This document shows positions 16,174 through 25,772 of a stretch of DNA of 64,000 bases, one piece after another (within the stretch, counting starts at the first letter, position 1; each line of letters begins with the position of its first letter). The notes beneath the pieces were generated by a model, which saw only the letters and a program-made list of their open reading frames with translations, searched no databases and was not told the origin of the DNA. The DNA lies in the NCBI GenBank assembly GCA_028289405.1, contig JANQPP010000106.1, positions 1 to 64,000 of the forward strand, in the 5' to 3' direction. This stretch comes from Pirellulales bacterium (GTDB lineage: Bacteria; Planctomycetota; Planctomycetia; Pirellulales; JANQPP01). The translations under genes and the position numbers were made by a program.

Positions 16174-18447
16174 TTATTGCAGAGCGGGGATGGTCGCGGA
16201 GAAATTCTCCGGCTGGAATTCATCACGCAAGGTGACCGCGTCCGGAGCATCTTCGCGGTCGGTGATTTCCAGCGGAACTTCCCAGGCCACGGAGCGGACT
16301 TTGCAGACTCCCTCGGCTCCCTCGCGACAATAATAATACTCCAGGTAAAGTCGGAGACTTTCGCTCTCCGCGGCCAACGCCAGCGGTACTTCAAAAGAAA
16401 AAGGCAGTTCGGGTGCGGAGATGTGTCCCGTTTTCGCCTCGGGATTTTGATCATTCGGGCTGGAGTTCCGAAGTGAACCGAGGCGATACGATACCGGCGC
16501 GGCGGGATTGAGTTTGTAATCCTCAGGTAGCGCGACCTCCACCTGAAATTTCACGTGCTCAACGCTGGCCCGCACGGTCACGGGAGGCACTTCGTATTCA
16601 ACGGTGCCCGGCAATTCCCGCGACACGGCTGGTACTGGTTCAGACCGTTCAGGAGCCGAAAGCCCTTCGATGGATAGCGTGTTCACTCGATAACCATCTC
16701 GCAGGTCCACCGTACGTATCAGGTGATTGTTCGTATCCGCGATGAACAATTTTCCCGCCGCGTAGCTCAGGCCCGCCGGTTCATCGAACCGCGGTGGCGT
16801 GTCGCTTTTGCCAGGTTCGCTAGCACCGGCGATCGTCGTGACGCGGCCGGTTTCCGCGTCCACGGCCTTGATCTTGTTGTTGTACGTATCCGTCACGTAC
16901 ACCTGGCCATCGTGATATGCCACGCCCAGCACATGCTGAAGCCGGGCGCTGGTGGCGTCGCCATCCTCATCGCCGAAAGTGAACAAGCGGGCATACGGCA
17001 GATGGGCCGTGCCCACGACCGTACGCACGGGCTTGGTTTCATCGAACGGAACGGCGCGGATGGAGCTCCCTTCGCTGTCGGCCACGTAAAGCCATTCGCC
17101 GTCGGAAGACAGGCCGCTCGGCTGGGCAAACGAAGAATAGCCGCGTTGCCGTGGGAAGGGGGGAAGCAAAGGTCCATCCACGATATCTTCTAGCCCGTTG
17201 CCCGCGTACGGCCCAATTTCTTTCTCATCGAGCGACATGCGCCAAATTTGATGCGGTCCCGCCATGGCGATGTAAAGCTGGTCGTCGTGAACCCAAAGGG
17301 CCCAAGGGCTGTTGAGACCGGTCTCGGCAGGGACGCCCACGTAGCGCGGCGGATCCGTCGATTCCTGGAGATCCTCCAAACCGGGCCAGGCACTGCGTGC
17401 CTGCTTGCCGGTCCCAGCGATTGTGGAGACGTGCTGTTCGGATAGGTTGACCTTGCGGAGCAGATGGTTTTCCGTATCGGCCACGTATAGCGTCTCTCCC
17501 AGTAGAGCCATGCCCTGTGGCTGATTGAATGTGGCTTCGGCAAAGTTTCCGTCGTCGCTCCCTAAACTCCCCTTGCCGATGATGGTTTGCAGTTCCCCCT
17601 CCAGCGACGTAACCACAATGCGATGATGGTTACTGTCGGCAATGAACAACCGTCCCTCTGGTTCGTCAGCTAACACCTTGCCGGGATAACGCAGAGGGGT
17701 TTCCTTGGCTTTGAACGCCTCTAGATCGAACCGTAAGGGCGTTTCGTCGAGGAGACCGTTTTCACGGTAATACGGAAGGTACTTTTTGAAGAACGCGTCG
17801 AAGGCTTCGAAGGGAATCTCACCGCTTTGGCCTGCCACGAGGCGTCCCAGAGGGTCGATGATGCGGATGCTGGGCCAGCTATTCACCGCGTAACGCTGCC
17901 AGATGCGGTGCTCCGCGTCGTTCACCACGGGGTGCTCGATCTCGTGCCGCATGATAGCCTCGGCGATGTTTTGGCTCCCTTTCTCGGTATCAAATTTGGC
18001 GGAATGCACGCCAATCACCACGACTTCACGCGGGTACGCTTTTTCTAATTTCTTCAATTCAGGCAGAACGTGCAGGCAATTGATGCAGCAGTAGGTCCAA
18101 AAATCGAGAACGACGAATTTGCCCCGCAAATCTTCCAGATCGATGGGACCCGCCGTGTTCAGCCACGCAATCCCCCCCTCCAGAGGTGGCGCGGGAGATC
18201 CCGGCAAGCCTGCCGGAGGTTCCTCGGGGGATTCCTGGTCGTCGGTCTCTTGCGGGGTCTTTTGTGGTTTCATGGCTAGCCGGAGTTCCGGCGACTCGCT
18301 ATCCGTGGCGGCTAACGCGGCCCGCCGAGCGATTCCAGGATCGTGGGGTGCCTGACCACATGCGGTGACAATGCAGATGGCCAGAACAAATAACCATTTC
18401 CCGAAAGCGAATGAGAATAGGCGAATTCCGTGAAGATGCTTCTTCAT
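16174..18447 (-). CDS. NHLRC2-like lipoprotein: thioredoxin domain plus NHL repeats
   Basis: The 757-residue protein starts at ATG 18447; the frame continues upstream to 18537 but without signal-like sequence. A lipoprotein signal ends at LAICIVTACG (Cys30). The next domain is TlpA-like (FVVLDFWTYCCINCLHVLPEL), where the active site is CCINC rather than a plain CxxC, followed by VVIGVHSAKFD and SWPSIRIIDPLG. The rest is a series of NHL repeats forming a beta propeller (for example LFIADSNHHRIVV, LYVADTENHLLRKV, VYVTDTYNNKIKAV, LFIADTNNHLIRTV), then a C-terminal beta domain. The arrangement matches NHLRC2, whose biochemical role is not settled. Periplasmic thiol chemistry is inferred. Confidence 0.88.
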   Translation of the reverse strand: MKKHLHGIRLFSFAFGKWLFVLAICIVTACGQAPHDPGIARRAALAATDSESPELRLAMKPQKTPQETDDQESPEEPPAGLPGSPAPPLEGGIAWLNTAGPIDLEDLRGKFVVLDFWTYCCINCLHVLPELKKLEKAYPREVVVIGVHSAKFDTEKGSQNIAEAIMRHEIEHPVVNDAEHRIWQRYAVNSWPSIRIIDPLGRLVAGQSGEIPFEAFDAFFKKYLPYYRENGLLDETPLRFDLEAFKAKETPLRYPGKVLADEPEGRLFIADSNHHRIVVTSLEGELQTIIGKGSLGSDDGNFAEATFNQPQGMALLGETLYVADTENHLLRKVNLSEQHVSTIAGTGKQARSAWPGLEDLQESTDPPRYVGVPAETGLNSPWALWVHDDQLYIAMAGPHQIWRMSLDEKEIGPYAGNGLEDIVDGPLLPPFPRQRGYSSFAQPSGLSSDGEWLYVADSEGSSIRAVPFDETKPVRTVVGTAHLPYARLFTFGDEDGDATSARLQHVLGVAYHDGQVYVTDTYNNKIKAVDAETGRVTTIAGASEPGKSDTPPRFDEPAGLSYAAGKLFIADTNNHLIRTVDLRDGYRVNTLSIEGLSAPERSEPVPAVSRELPGTVEYEVPPVTVRASVEHVKFQVEVALPEDYKLNPAAPVSYRLGSLRNSSPNDQNPEAKTGHISAPELPFSFEVPLALAAESESLRLYLEYYYCREGAEGVCKVRSVAWEVPLEITDREDAPDAVTLRDEFQPENFSATIPALQ

Positions 18448-18885
18448 CGGTGTTTGCTCTCCGTGGGTATGGAAGTGAAGGTAGGGTCCCCATGCGGCCC
18501 TAGTATGCTGTTCTGGCGGGAGTTTTCTACAGGGCATTCTAAACCTGGAATGCCTGGGAGCCTACGGCCCGCGCCATGACTTACTAAGGCGGCGACGGCA
18601 TGTTTCCCTGGTTTCTTACGTGGAAAAGTGCCAAATTTCGTGGATGCCGTCCGAAATACTGGCCGAATATTCGATAGATTTCCCTTTCTCGGAAAGGCAT
18701 GTTCACCGGGATGCACACTTTTTTACGTCTGTCCACTCGACGCAAAATTCGGGATGTATGCTTACGCATCCCTCCTGTTTTCTTCAATCGGAATGGTCTT
18801 GATGAGGATTTGTGGCTAGGATGCATTGCCATGATCCGCCGTGGGGCCATCCCTCCCGCCGTGTTGACTTGATGGAGACTCTGCC
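18448..18885. other. Divergent intergenic region (438 bp)
   Basis: This gap holds the upstream regions of the NHL lipoprotein (minus) and the DUF1573 gene (plus). A weak inverted repeat GGGATG...CATCCC lies near 18750. No open frame with a ribosome site, RNA gene or clear promoter was identified. Confidence 0.4.
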
Positions 18886-18888
18886 GTG

Positions 18889-19881
18889 ATGCGACGCACA
18901 CTGTTCTTCCTTTCAATTTGCTGTTGCTGCACCTCCTGGGCCATGGCTCAGGAATGGGCCGAAAAAATGTTCGAGTCCCGCAGCCATGATTTTGGGACGG
19001 TGCCACGCGGCGGCGAAGTCCGATATAGTTTCAAGTTCCAAAACACCTATGTGGAAGACGTGCATGTAGTGAGTGTCCGCAGCAGTTGCGGCTGCGCCGA
19101 GCCTCGCCTCACGAAGGACACCTTGAAAACTTTCGAGGAGGCGGAGATCGTCGCCAACTTCAACACGCGTGCCTTTCTCGGACAGCGTTCGGCGACCCTC
19201 ACGGTCACCTTTGACAAGCCTTTTTATGCCCAAGTGCTGCTCAACGTCTCCGGCTACATCCGCAGTGACGTAGTGCTGAATCCGGGTTCGGTTCAATTTG
19301 GTGAAGTATCCCAAGGTGAGCCGGCACGGCAAAAGCTCAATATCAACTATGCCGGCAACAATTCTTGGAAGATCGTGGATATCCGCTCCGCGAATCCTTT
19401 TTTGAAAGCCGTCGCCAAGCAAAAACGCCGCGAAAACGGGCAGGTTTCCTATGATGTGCTGGTCGAGCTTTCGGAAGACGCGGATCCCGGCTATTTCAAG
19501 GATCAGCTCACGGTGATCACGAATTTAGGCCGTGCCCGCACGGTACCGATCGCCGTTCAAGGCCGCGTGTTGGGTCATATCGAAGCTACGCCCAATTCGC
19601 TCTATTTGGGCCGCCTGCACCCGGGCGAATCGGTCACGAAGCGCCTGGTTGTGCGGGGGAAAGAGCCGTTTCGCATTACGGATGTCGAATGCGATTCGTG
19701 TTTCGAGGTGAAAACCTCATCCGAGGCGCGTATCAAGCATTTGGTCCCCGTTTCCTTCACGGCGGACAAAACTCTGGGGAAGGTCTCGCATGAGATCAAG
19801 ATCCACACTGACTTGGGCGAGCAATATTTCTCCACGTTCGAGGCGGTCGCGCGAGTTGTCGCGGCGGATCAATCCTCGTAA
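18889..19881 (+). CDS. DUF1573 domain exported protein
   Basis: The 330-residue protein (GTG at 18886 directly before is an equal choice of start) has a signal peptide with an unusual cysteine run (SICCCCTSWAMAQ). The DUF1573 signature follows: HDFGTVPRGGEVRYSFKFQNT and then VVSVRSSCGCAEPRL. Later segments, VQFGEVSQGEPARQKLNINYAG and LYLGRLHPGESVTKRLVVRG, are further ASPM/SPD-2/Hydin-like immunoglobulin-type repeats, so at least three beta sandwiches are present. These domains are structural or binding modules in the envelope; a specific ligand is not known. The gene stands alone between divergent and same-strand neighbours. Confidence 0.88.
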   Translation: MRRTLFFLSICCCCTSWAMAQEWAEKMFESRSHDFGTVPRGGEVRYSFKFQNTYVEDVHVVSVRSSCGCAEPRLTKDTLKTFEEAEIVANFNTRAFLGQRSATLTVTFDKPFYAQVLLNVSGYIRSDVVLNPGSVQFGEVSQGEPARQKLNINYAGNNSWKIVDIRSANPFLKAVAKQKRRENGQVSYDVLVELSEDADPGYFKDQLTVITNLGRARTVPIAVQGRVLGHIEATPNSLYLGRLHPGESVTKRLVVRGKEPFRITDVECDSCFEVKTSSEARIKHLVPVSFTADKTLGKVSHEIKIHTDLGEQYFSTFEAVARVVAADQSS

Positions 19882-20092
19882 CAACTGAAGTTGACCTCCC
19901 AACCCCAACGCGGCGGGTGAAGTATCCGCTGTGTTCCAGCGTTGTCGCGCTACCCATTTGGGTTGCCCACGCTGCCCGGTATCATGAGCGTCAGGTGGCA
20001 AGAACAGACGGCAAGGGTCCGCCCGCTCTCGTGTCCGTTTGCGCACCATGGGACGTTGATGAAGTGAAGAGCCGAGCGACGGCGGTACGGCG

Positions 20093-20590
20093 ATGGCAAC
20101 GTGCAATTATACGTCTTCCAGTGAAGATCAGACGCGGGTCCTTGGGAAGTGGTTGGCCGAACTGCTTCCTCCCGGCTGCGCGGTGGCGCTGATCGGGCCG
20201 TTGGGTGCGGGAAAAACGCGGCTGGTGCAAGCCGTGGCGCAGGCCTGCGGTGTTTCTCGGGAAGAAGTGACCAGCCCTACTTTCATACTCGTCCAACATT
20301 ACCACGGCGAGCGGGCGATCCACCATGCCGACGCCTACCGCTTGGGAGATGCGCACGAGTTTGCCGAACTGGGTCTCGACGAGACATTTCAATCCGACGG
20401 GCTGTTCTTCGTGGAATGGGCCGACCGCGTGGCCGAGGAATTACCTCCAGCACGCATCGAGATCCGTATCGACGTGGTCGGTTCGGAGACGCGTGAATTC
20501 CACATCTCCTCCACCACGCCGGATTACGACGACATCATCGCCGCGCTCGCCGAACGGATCAGCCAGTCGTCAAAATCTTCCCTCGGCTAG
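20093..20590 (+). CDS. tsaE: tRNA threonylcarbamoyladenosine biosynthesis ATPase TsaE
   Basis: The 165-residue protein carries the TsaE Walker A motif LIGPLGAGKTRLVQ (Lys41, Thr42), the VTSPTFILVQHY switch segment, HADAYRLGD and FFVEWADRV. TsaE is the ATPase partner of TsaB/TsaD in making the t6A modification at position 37 of ANN-decoding tRNAs. The length is typical. The start ATG 20093 is consistent with the family N-terminus. It is followed by the zinc-ribbon protein gene, with a palindrome and a TATAAT-like box in between. Confidence 0.93.
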   Translation: MATCNYTSSSEDQTRVLGKWLAELLPPGCAVALIGPLGAGKTRLVQAVAQACGVSREEVTSPTFILVQHYHGERAIHHADAYRLGDAHEFAELGLDETFQSDGLFFVEWADRVAEELPPARIEIRIDVVGSETREFHISSTTPDYDDIIAALAERISQSSKSSLG

Positions 20591-20608
20591 GCATCGCGGG
20601 CTCCTCTC

Positions 20609-20640
20609 CGCACACTTTGTGTGCGAAATTCGCCTATAAT
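20609..20640 (+). promoter_or_regulatory. Palindrome with TATAAT box upstream of zinc-ribbon gene
   Basis: CGCACAC-TTT-GTGTGCG (20609-20625) is a perfect 7-bp inverted repeat, and TATAAT at 20635-20640 lies 9 bp after it. The palindrome overlaps where a -35 box would be. It may be an operator of the downstream gene or the tsaE terminator; both readings are possible. Confidence 0.35.
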
Positions 20641-20698
20641 CAGCGTCAACGACTGTTTTTCGTTGAATTCGCGGCAGGTACTTCGCGGCGGTGTGTTC

Positions 20699-21337
20699 AT
20701 GAACGTCTCGTCCCGCACTCCGGAAGGGTTTCCCACGAGATGCCCTCATTGCCAGGCCGAAGCGGCGATCGAATATTCACCGGAAACCGGTGACGCCAGC
20801 TGCCCGGTTTGCGGCAGTTTGCTCTGGAAAAACGACCCTCTTGCTTACAACCCGATATTGGAACCGAAATTTGAAATTCAAAAATTTGTGGATTGGGTGG
20901 CGGTCGATGCAGTGCACCTAGATCACGATGAAGCCTTCTACGAAACGTTGCTGCACCGCTTGGTGATTTCGCTCGCTGCCCATGCGGGCCAGATTTGGAT
21001 CACGGACTCGGCCAATCGTCCTCAAAAAATTTGTGAAACCGGCATCGAAAAACTCGGCCAAGACATGGCCGATACCACGGAAAACATCGCCGAAACTTGG
21101 TATGCCATGGCTCACCAAACAGGCGCGTTTTTGGTAGAACCGGGCGCGATCCACTGCGTCAGTTCCCTCGAGTTCGAAAATACTTCGGACTTCCTGCTGC
21201 TTTTCGGGTCCATGTGGCGGAAAGAGGAATACAACGGTTTCGTGGTGATCTGGCAGCGTACAACGGATCTGGCGCGAACCAAACGGGGTTACCTGCGTTT
21301 CGTTGAACAGATATGCGAACTTTTGAATAACCCATGA
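20699..21337 (+). CDS. Zinc-ribbon protein with GAF-like region, unknown function
   Basis: The 212-residue protein starts at ATG 20699; the frame is open to 20621 but the earlier part includes promoter-like sequence. Two CxxC knuckles (TRCPHCQAE and ASCPVCGSL) form an N-terminal zinc ribbon in residues 1-45. The rest (WVAVDAVHLDHDEAFYETLLHRLVISLAAHAGQIW and later YNGFVVIWQRT) looks like the alpha-beta pattern of a GAF or heme-less sensor domain, but no signature is conclusive. The gene ends in ATGA overlap with the PfkB gene, so the two are translationally coupled. Function is unknown; a regulatory role is only a guess from the coupling. Confidence 0.7.
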   Translation: MNVSSRTPEGFPTRCPHCQAEAAIEYSPETGDASCPVCGSLLWKNDPLAYNPILEPKFEIQKFVDWVAVDAVHLDHDEAFYETLLHRLVISLAAHAGQIWITDSANRPQKICETGIEKLGQDMADTTENIAETWYAMAHQTGAFLVEPGAIHCVSSLEFENTSDFLLLFGSMWRKEEYNGFVVIWQRTTDLARTKRGYLRFVEQICELLNNP

Positions 21338-22293
21338 ATGCATCCTTGGATTGTCTGTGCGTGGGGATTCTGGTGGCGGATCATTTGTGCCACCCCATCG
21401 ATCATGTCCCCCGGGCCGGCGAATTGATTCTCAGCGAATCGCTCCCGCTGAGCATTGGCGGCTGCGCGGCGAACGTCTCGGTGGATCTCACGCGATTGGG
21501 AACGCGGGCAGCGCTGTGCGGCTGTGTCGGCGCCGATCCCTTTGGCGACTACATCAAAGCGGAGCTTGCCCGCCGGGGCGTGCGGACCGATCAGATTCAC
21601 CAATTGCCAGACGCGGAGACCTCCGGAACGTTGATCGTGAACGTGCAGGGCGAGGACCGCCGCTTCATCCACGCCATCGGAGCCAATGCCCGCTTTCTGC
21701 ACACACACATTCCGCTGGAACAGACTCGGGAATGCCGGGTCCTGTATGTCGGCGGCTATCTGCTGTTGCCGGCGCTCGATCCCCATGGCCTAGCGGAAGT
21801 GTTTCGGGCCGCTCGCGAGGCGGGTACGCAAACGATGCTGGATGTCGTCCTTCCTTCGACTGAGGATTATTGGTCCGCCCTGGAGCCCGTCCTGGAGCAC
21901 ACGGATGTCTTTTTACCCAACGACGATGAAGCCCGAGCACTCACTGGACAGGAGGATCCCTGGGATCAGGCCGAACGTTTTTTGCGTGCAGGAGCCAAAA
22001 CGATCGTGATCACGCAAGGGACGGCCGGCTGCCTGCTCGCCACGGAAAACACACGGCTGCGGGCCGGCACGTTTCCCATGGATTTCGTGGGAGGCACCGG
22101 CGCGGGGGACGCGTTCGTGGCCGGATTTATCGCGGCCAGTTGCCGGGATTTGGACACGCGGGAATGCCTCCGCTGGGGGGCCGCCGCCGGCGCCAGTTGC
22201 GTACGGCACGTCGGCGCGACCGAGAGCGTATTTACCGCCGAAGAGATTCAGGAATTCCTGCGAAATCAATCGCTGGAAATCGAATCACTCTGA
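21334..22293 (+). CDS. PfkB family carbohydrate kinase
   Basis: The 319-residue protein has both PfkB signatures: [15 protein letters not shown] in the N-terminal part and [16 protein letters not shown] at the C-terminal ATP/substrate site with the catalytic Asp in GAGD. Such kinases phosphorylate sugars or nucleosides such as ribose, fructose or adenosine; the exact substrate is not evident. The start ATG overlaps the stop of the zinc-ribbon gene by 4 bp, and its 3-prime end overlaps the convergent YyaL-like gene by 9 bp. There is no signal peptide, so the enzyme is cytoplasmic. Confidence 0.9.
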   Translation: MNASLDCLCVGILVADHLCHPIDHVPRAGELILSESLPLSIGGCAANVSVDLTRLGTRAALCGCVGADPFGDYIKAELARRGVRTDQIHQLPDAETSGTLIVNVQGEDRRFIHAIGANARFLHTHIPLEQTRECRVLYVGGYLLLPALDPHGLAEVFRAAREAGTQTMLDVVLPSTEDYWSALEPVLEHTDVFLPNDDEARALTGQEDPWDQAERFLRAGAKTIVITQGTAGCLLATENTRLRAGTFPMDFVGGTGAGDAFVAGFIAASCRDLDTRECLRWGAAAGASCVRHVGATESVFTAEEIQEFLRNQSLEIESL

Positions 22294-24330
22294 AACTGAC
22301 TTGGAGGACCGCGCCTCTTCTAGCGCGGCTTGAGCCATGGCCAACCGAGGCATGGCGCCCGGCATGTCGGGGAAACGCGGGGCAAAAGCTTGAATGGCTT
22401 CCTCGGCGCGGGCCAAGTACTCAGGCCGATCCAGATGCCGTGCCAAGTAGATGAGATTCAGCACGGAGATGGAATTTCCCGAAGGGAGCGCGCTATCCAC
22501 GGCGTTTTTGCCACGGGCGATCAGCTTTTCGTGATCGTGCGAAGTAAAAAAGAACCCGCCGCGCTGTTCGTCCCAGAATTGCTCGATTTGCACTTCCATC
22601 AGCTTACCAGCCAGTTCCAGCCACCTGGGATCTGCCGTGGCCTGGTGTAGCGCGATCAGCCCGTCGATCAGGAAGGCGTAGTCGTCCAAGTAGGCATTCA
22701 GCTTCGCGGAGCCGCCGGCGAATGTACGAAATAACCGGCCTTGTTCGGTGAGCAGATTCTCGGCGACGAAACTCGCCGCCTCTTCCGCGTATTGTACATA
22801 CTCATCGTTCTCCAGAATGCGGCCTGCATCGGCGAAGCCACGAATCATGAGGCCATTCCAGGCAGTGAGGATTTTGGTGTCCATGAGTGGCCGGGACCGC
22901 TCCGCGCGGACTTGCAATAGACGCTGCCTTAATGGCGAAAGACGTGCCTCTAGATCGGCCAAGCTTTCGCCATGCTCTTCGGCGAGAACTTGCCGCGACT
23001 CTTGCGGCGCGGGAATGAAATACTCCCCTTCGAAATTGGGCTGGCCATTCACTGTATACACCTTCTGAAACCGGGCGAACGCTTCTTCATCGAGGGTTTG
23101 CTTTAATTGCTCCTCGGTCCATACGTAGAATCGGCCCTCCACGCCCTCGGACTCCGCGTCCAGCGCCGAGAAAAAACCGCCTTGCTCATCCCGAAGTTCT
23201 CGCGCGACGAATTCCAACAGGGCTTCGGCGACCAGTTTGAATTCCTCGTTTTCGGTCAGGACGTATGCTTCCGCGTAGGCGGTCGCCAGTTGGCCATTGT
23301 CATAGAGCATCTTTTCGAAATGCGGGACCAACCAATATCGGTCCGTGCTATAGCGATGAAAGCCTCCGCCGATGTGGTCATGAATCCCGCCCGCCGCCAT
23401 TTCTTCTAGTGTTTTGAGGAACATCTCGCGGGATTTCTCGTCCTTGTTCCGGCGATGGTAGTCCAGCAAGAATGCCAAGTTGGAAGGTTCCGGAAATTTC
23501 GGACGCCGGCTATCGGACGCGTTGTATCCGAACCCACCATGCTCGGGATCGAACTGTTCGAAGAGCGAATTCAAGGTCTCCGTGGGGTTGACCGCGAATT
23601 GGGAAGTGGCCTCCTCGGGCACCGCTTCGAGGGATTGCGACACGACTCCTGTTAGCGCCGCGCCGGTCTTCAGAATGCGCTCGGGCTCTTGCTCCCACAA
23701 TCGCGCGATATGCTGCAATATGTCGAGAAACCCAGGCCGACCACGCGCGGCGCGCGGCGGAAAATAGGTGCCGCCGAAAAAAGGTTCCGCTGCGGGAGTT
23801 AAAAACATGGAGAGGGGCCAGCCGCCGGCTTGTGGCACGCCATTGAGCTGATAGTAAATCTGCAGAGACGTCATATACACATGGTCCACGTCGGGCCGCT
23901 CCTCGCGATCGACCTTGATGCAGACGAAGTGCTCGTTCATGTAGTCGGCGATTTCCGGATCCATGAACGATTCCCGCTCCATCACATGGCACCAATGGCA
24001 GCTCGAATAGCCGATGGAGAGGAAAATTAATTTGTTCTCCTGCCGCGCACGCTCCAGCGCTTCCTCGCCCCAGGGATACCAATCGACTGGGTTGTGCGCG
24101 TGCAGCAACAGGTAAGGGCTGGTTTCCTTCGCTAGGCGATTTTCTACCCGTTTGGGCTCGGCAGTATGCTCCGTGCTCTCAGGCTGGACATCGGGCTCCG
24201 GGACTTTTTGTGACCGCGTTGGTTGTTCAGTCGGCGGCTGTGCCGAGACGCTGCCGGCATCTTGGCAGCCGGTGGCGCTCGCCAGAAGAAGCCCGACTGC
24301 CACACCAAATGAAAAGATTTTTTGCTTCAT
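22285..24330 (-). CDS. YyaL/SSP411-type thioredoxin-domain lipoprotein (DUF255)
   Basis: The 681-residue protein starts at ATG 24330, where a lipoprotein-like signal ends in ASATGC (Cys22). After a Pro/Glu/Thr-rich linker comes the DUF255 thioredoxin domain: [25 protein letters not shown], then [11 protein letters not shown] with the CHWC active site, and [13 protein letters not shown]. The C-terminal half is an alpha/alpha barrel as in N-acylglucosamine epimerase-like proteins ([42 protein letters not shown]). The family is widespread (YyaL, SPATA20) with no settled reaction. Here it is exported, which is a planctomycete trait. Its 3-prime end overlaps the convergent kinase gene by 9 bp. Confidence 0.9.
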   Translation of the reverse strand: MKQKIFSFGVAVGLLLASATGCQDAGSVSAQPPTEQPTRSQKVPEPDVQPESTEHTAEPKRVENRLAKETSPYLLLHAHNPVDWYPWGEEALERARQENKLIFLSIGYSSCHWCHVMERESFMDPEIADYMNEHFVCIKVDREERPDVDHVYMTSLQIYYQLNGVPQAGGWPLSMFLTPAAEPFFGGTYFPPRAARGRPGFLDILQHIARLWEQEPERILKTGAALTGVVSQSLEAVPEEATSQFAVNPTETLNSLFEQFDPEHGGFGYNASDSRRPKFPEPSNLAFLLDYHRRNKDEKSREMFLKTLEEMAAGGIHDHIGGGFHRYSTDRYWLVPHFEKMLYDNGQLATAYAEAYVLTENEEFKLVAEALLEFVARELRDEQGGFFSALDAESEGVEGRFYVWTEEQLKQTLDEEAFARFQKVYTVNGQPNFEGEYFIPAPQESRQVLAEEHGESLADLEARLSPLRQRLLQVRAERSRPLMDTKILTAWNGLMIRGFADAGRILENDEYVQYAEEAASFVAENLLTEQGRLFRTFAGGSAKLNAYLDDYAFLIDGLIALHQATADPRWLELAGKLMEVQIEQFWDEQRGGFFFTSHDHEKLIARGKNAVDSALPSGNSISVLNLIYLARHLDRPEYLARAEEAIQAFAPRFPDMPGAMPRLAMAQAALEEARSSKSVSE

Positions 24331-24369
24331 GGTAAACGCCAGGTGAGTTTCCACATGATCGCGCGCAAA

Positions 24370-24416
24370 ACGAAACCCACCAACCCTGCTCGCGAGAGCC
24401 GGCTGATGGGTTTCGT
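24370..24416 (-). terminator. Intrinsic terminator of the DUF1559 gene
   Basis: On the minus strand ACGAAACCCA and TGGGTTTCGT (24407-24416 and 24370-24379) form a perfect 10-bp stem followed by TTTT. It lies downstream of the DUF1559 stop at 24493 and upstream of the lipoprotein start at 24330, which fits a rho-independent terminator. Confidence 0.6.
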
Positions 24417-24492
24417 GAGAATCAGCCAAAACCAAGCGTAATGCTCCGAACCTCGAGTGTCGAGCGTTCGGGCAAGTGCTCGGTAAAAGGCG

Positions 24493-25509
24493 TTATTGTC
24501 CGATGACTCGGGTCATGTCGATGGCGATACCATCTTGGCTGGAGCAGAAGCGGTCCCACACGGAACAGCAGCCGCCAAACGAGCCGGTGGTCTCCACGAA
24601 GTTGCTCACGAATTGCACGCTGGCATCGCCGAGCGCGGCATGCACGCCGCCCGGGTGCCGGCTGCGAGGCGCCGCCTGGTGGCTGTTACATGGTTCCCAG
24701 CAAGTCATGCATTCGGATTCGAGCGCACCCAGCCCAGGATCATTTTGTGTGATCCAGTTACAGTCCTCGATATCGTCCGAACTGCCGTTGCAGGGATTGG
24801 GACCATTGGCATCGCCGCCGAATCCATGCATGGTGATAACACTGGCTCCCGCTGTCCCCATGGCCCAAGTCCCACGACGGTCACGGCTGGACAAGCCAAC
24901 ACGCAATTCGGAGAGCAACATGGTGTTGCTGGTCCCGTCGCTGATTTCGGCAATGCTCAAGGACCGATTCAAGGACATCACCCCCGTTTTTTGGGGATCT
25001 CCCCAGTTCTCTTCGGCATCGTCGGTGTGCTCCAAGGCCCCGTTCGAGCCGTAATTCCCTCGAGCCCAGTTGTCTCCCTCGGTACCTTCCTTCGCGTATT
25101 TGATGTTGTGCCCGGTATCAGACGGACAAACCAGCGAGGGAATCTCGACGCCACGCGGTTGACGATTCACGGGAGCGGAAATGATTTCGTTCAGATTAAA
25201 CGAATCTTGCAGGGCCTGCTGTTCCATGAAGGGGAGCACAAGAATGATCCAATTCGGGCGGAAATTGTCGCTCACTTGGACGTTTTCCCCTTGGTCATAC
25301 TGCATTCCGGGCGGGAACGCCTTGTGCTGGTCGTGGTAGTTGTGGAGCGACAGGGCCAGTTGCTTGAGGTTATTCACGCATTGCATACGGCGGGCGGCTT
25401 CCCGGGCGGATTGCACCGCGGGCAGCAGCAGCGCCACTAACACCCCGATAATGGCAATCACCACGAGTAGCTCAACGAGCGTGAATCCTTTGCGGCGGAA
25501 CGTGGACAT
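24493..25509 (-). CDS. DUF1559 prepilin-like protein
   Basis: The 338-residue protein opens with a type IV prepilin cleavage and methylation motif: KGFTLVELLVVIAIIGVLVALLLPAVQSAREAARR, with cleavage between Gly8 and Phe9 and the conserved Glu13. The family-typical features follow: AARRMQCVNNLKQLALSLHNYHD, a YGSNG region, ISDGTSNTMLLSE and a C-terminal H-x9-DG block (RHPGGVHAALGDASVQFVSNFV). DUF1559 proteins occur in large numbers in planctomycetes and are probably assembled by a type II secretion or pilus-like system. The genome's pilin machinery is not in this window. It is monocistronic, with a clear terminator behind it. Confidence 0.95.
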   Translation of the reverse strand: MSTFRRKGFTLVELLVVIAIIGVLVALLLPAVQSAREAARRMQCVNNLKQLALSLHNYHDQHKAFPPGMQYDQGENVQVSDNFRPNWIILVLPFMEQQALQDSFNLNEIISAPVNRQPRGVEIPSLVCPSDTGHNIKYAKEGTEGDNWARGNYGSNGALEHTDDAEENWGDPQKTGVMSLNRSLSIAEISDGTSNTMLLSELRVGLSSRDRRGTWAMGTAGASVITMHGFGGDANGPNPCNGSSDDIEDCNWITQNDPGLGALESECMTCWEPCNSHQAAPRSRHPGGVHAALGDASVQFVSNFVETTGSFGGCCSVWDRFCSSQDGIAIDMTRVIGQ

Positions 25510-25772
25510 AGGACTCTCCTAAAACACAATGAATCCAAGAATGAGGTGCGTGGACCCATTAGATTGAGCCACGATGCCGCTAACGTACCAGAATCAATGT
25601 TTTTTGGCAAAATTTTTGCGAAAAAATAATTAGACACATAGTCTGCTGGGCGGAAGTGACCGTTTGTCAACGGTTGACGGAAAGCGAGTTCTCCGTGGTC
25701 CGCCCCGTGGCATCCCCGGCTGGATAGGAGAGTTGAAGAGCCTCGCTGAGTACGAGGGGTCGTCGGAAGGTA
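25510..25772. other. Intergenic region upstream of DUF1559
   Basis: The 263-bp gap holds the leader of the DUF1559 gene and the end of the proline/tyrosine-rich gene. It is AT-rich around 25610-25640. A short repeat CCGTT...AACGG lies near 25665. No gene seen. Confidence 0.4.
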
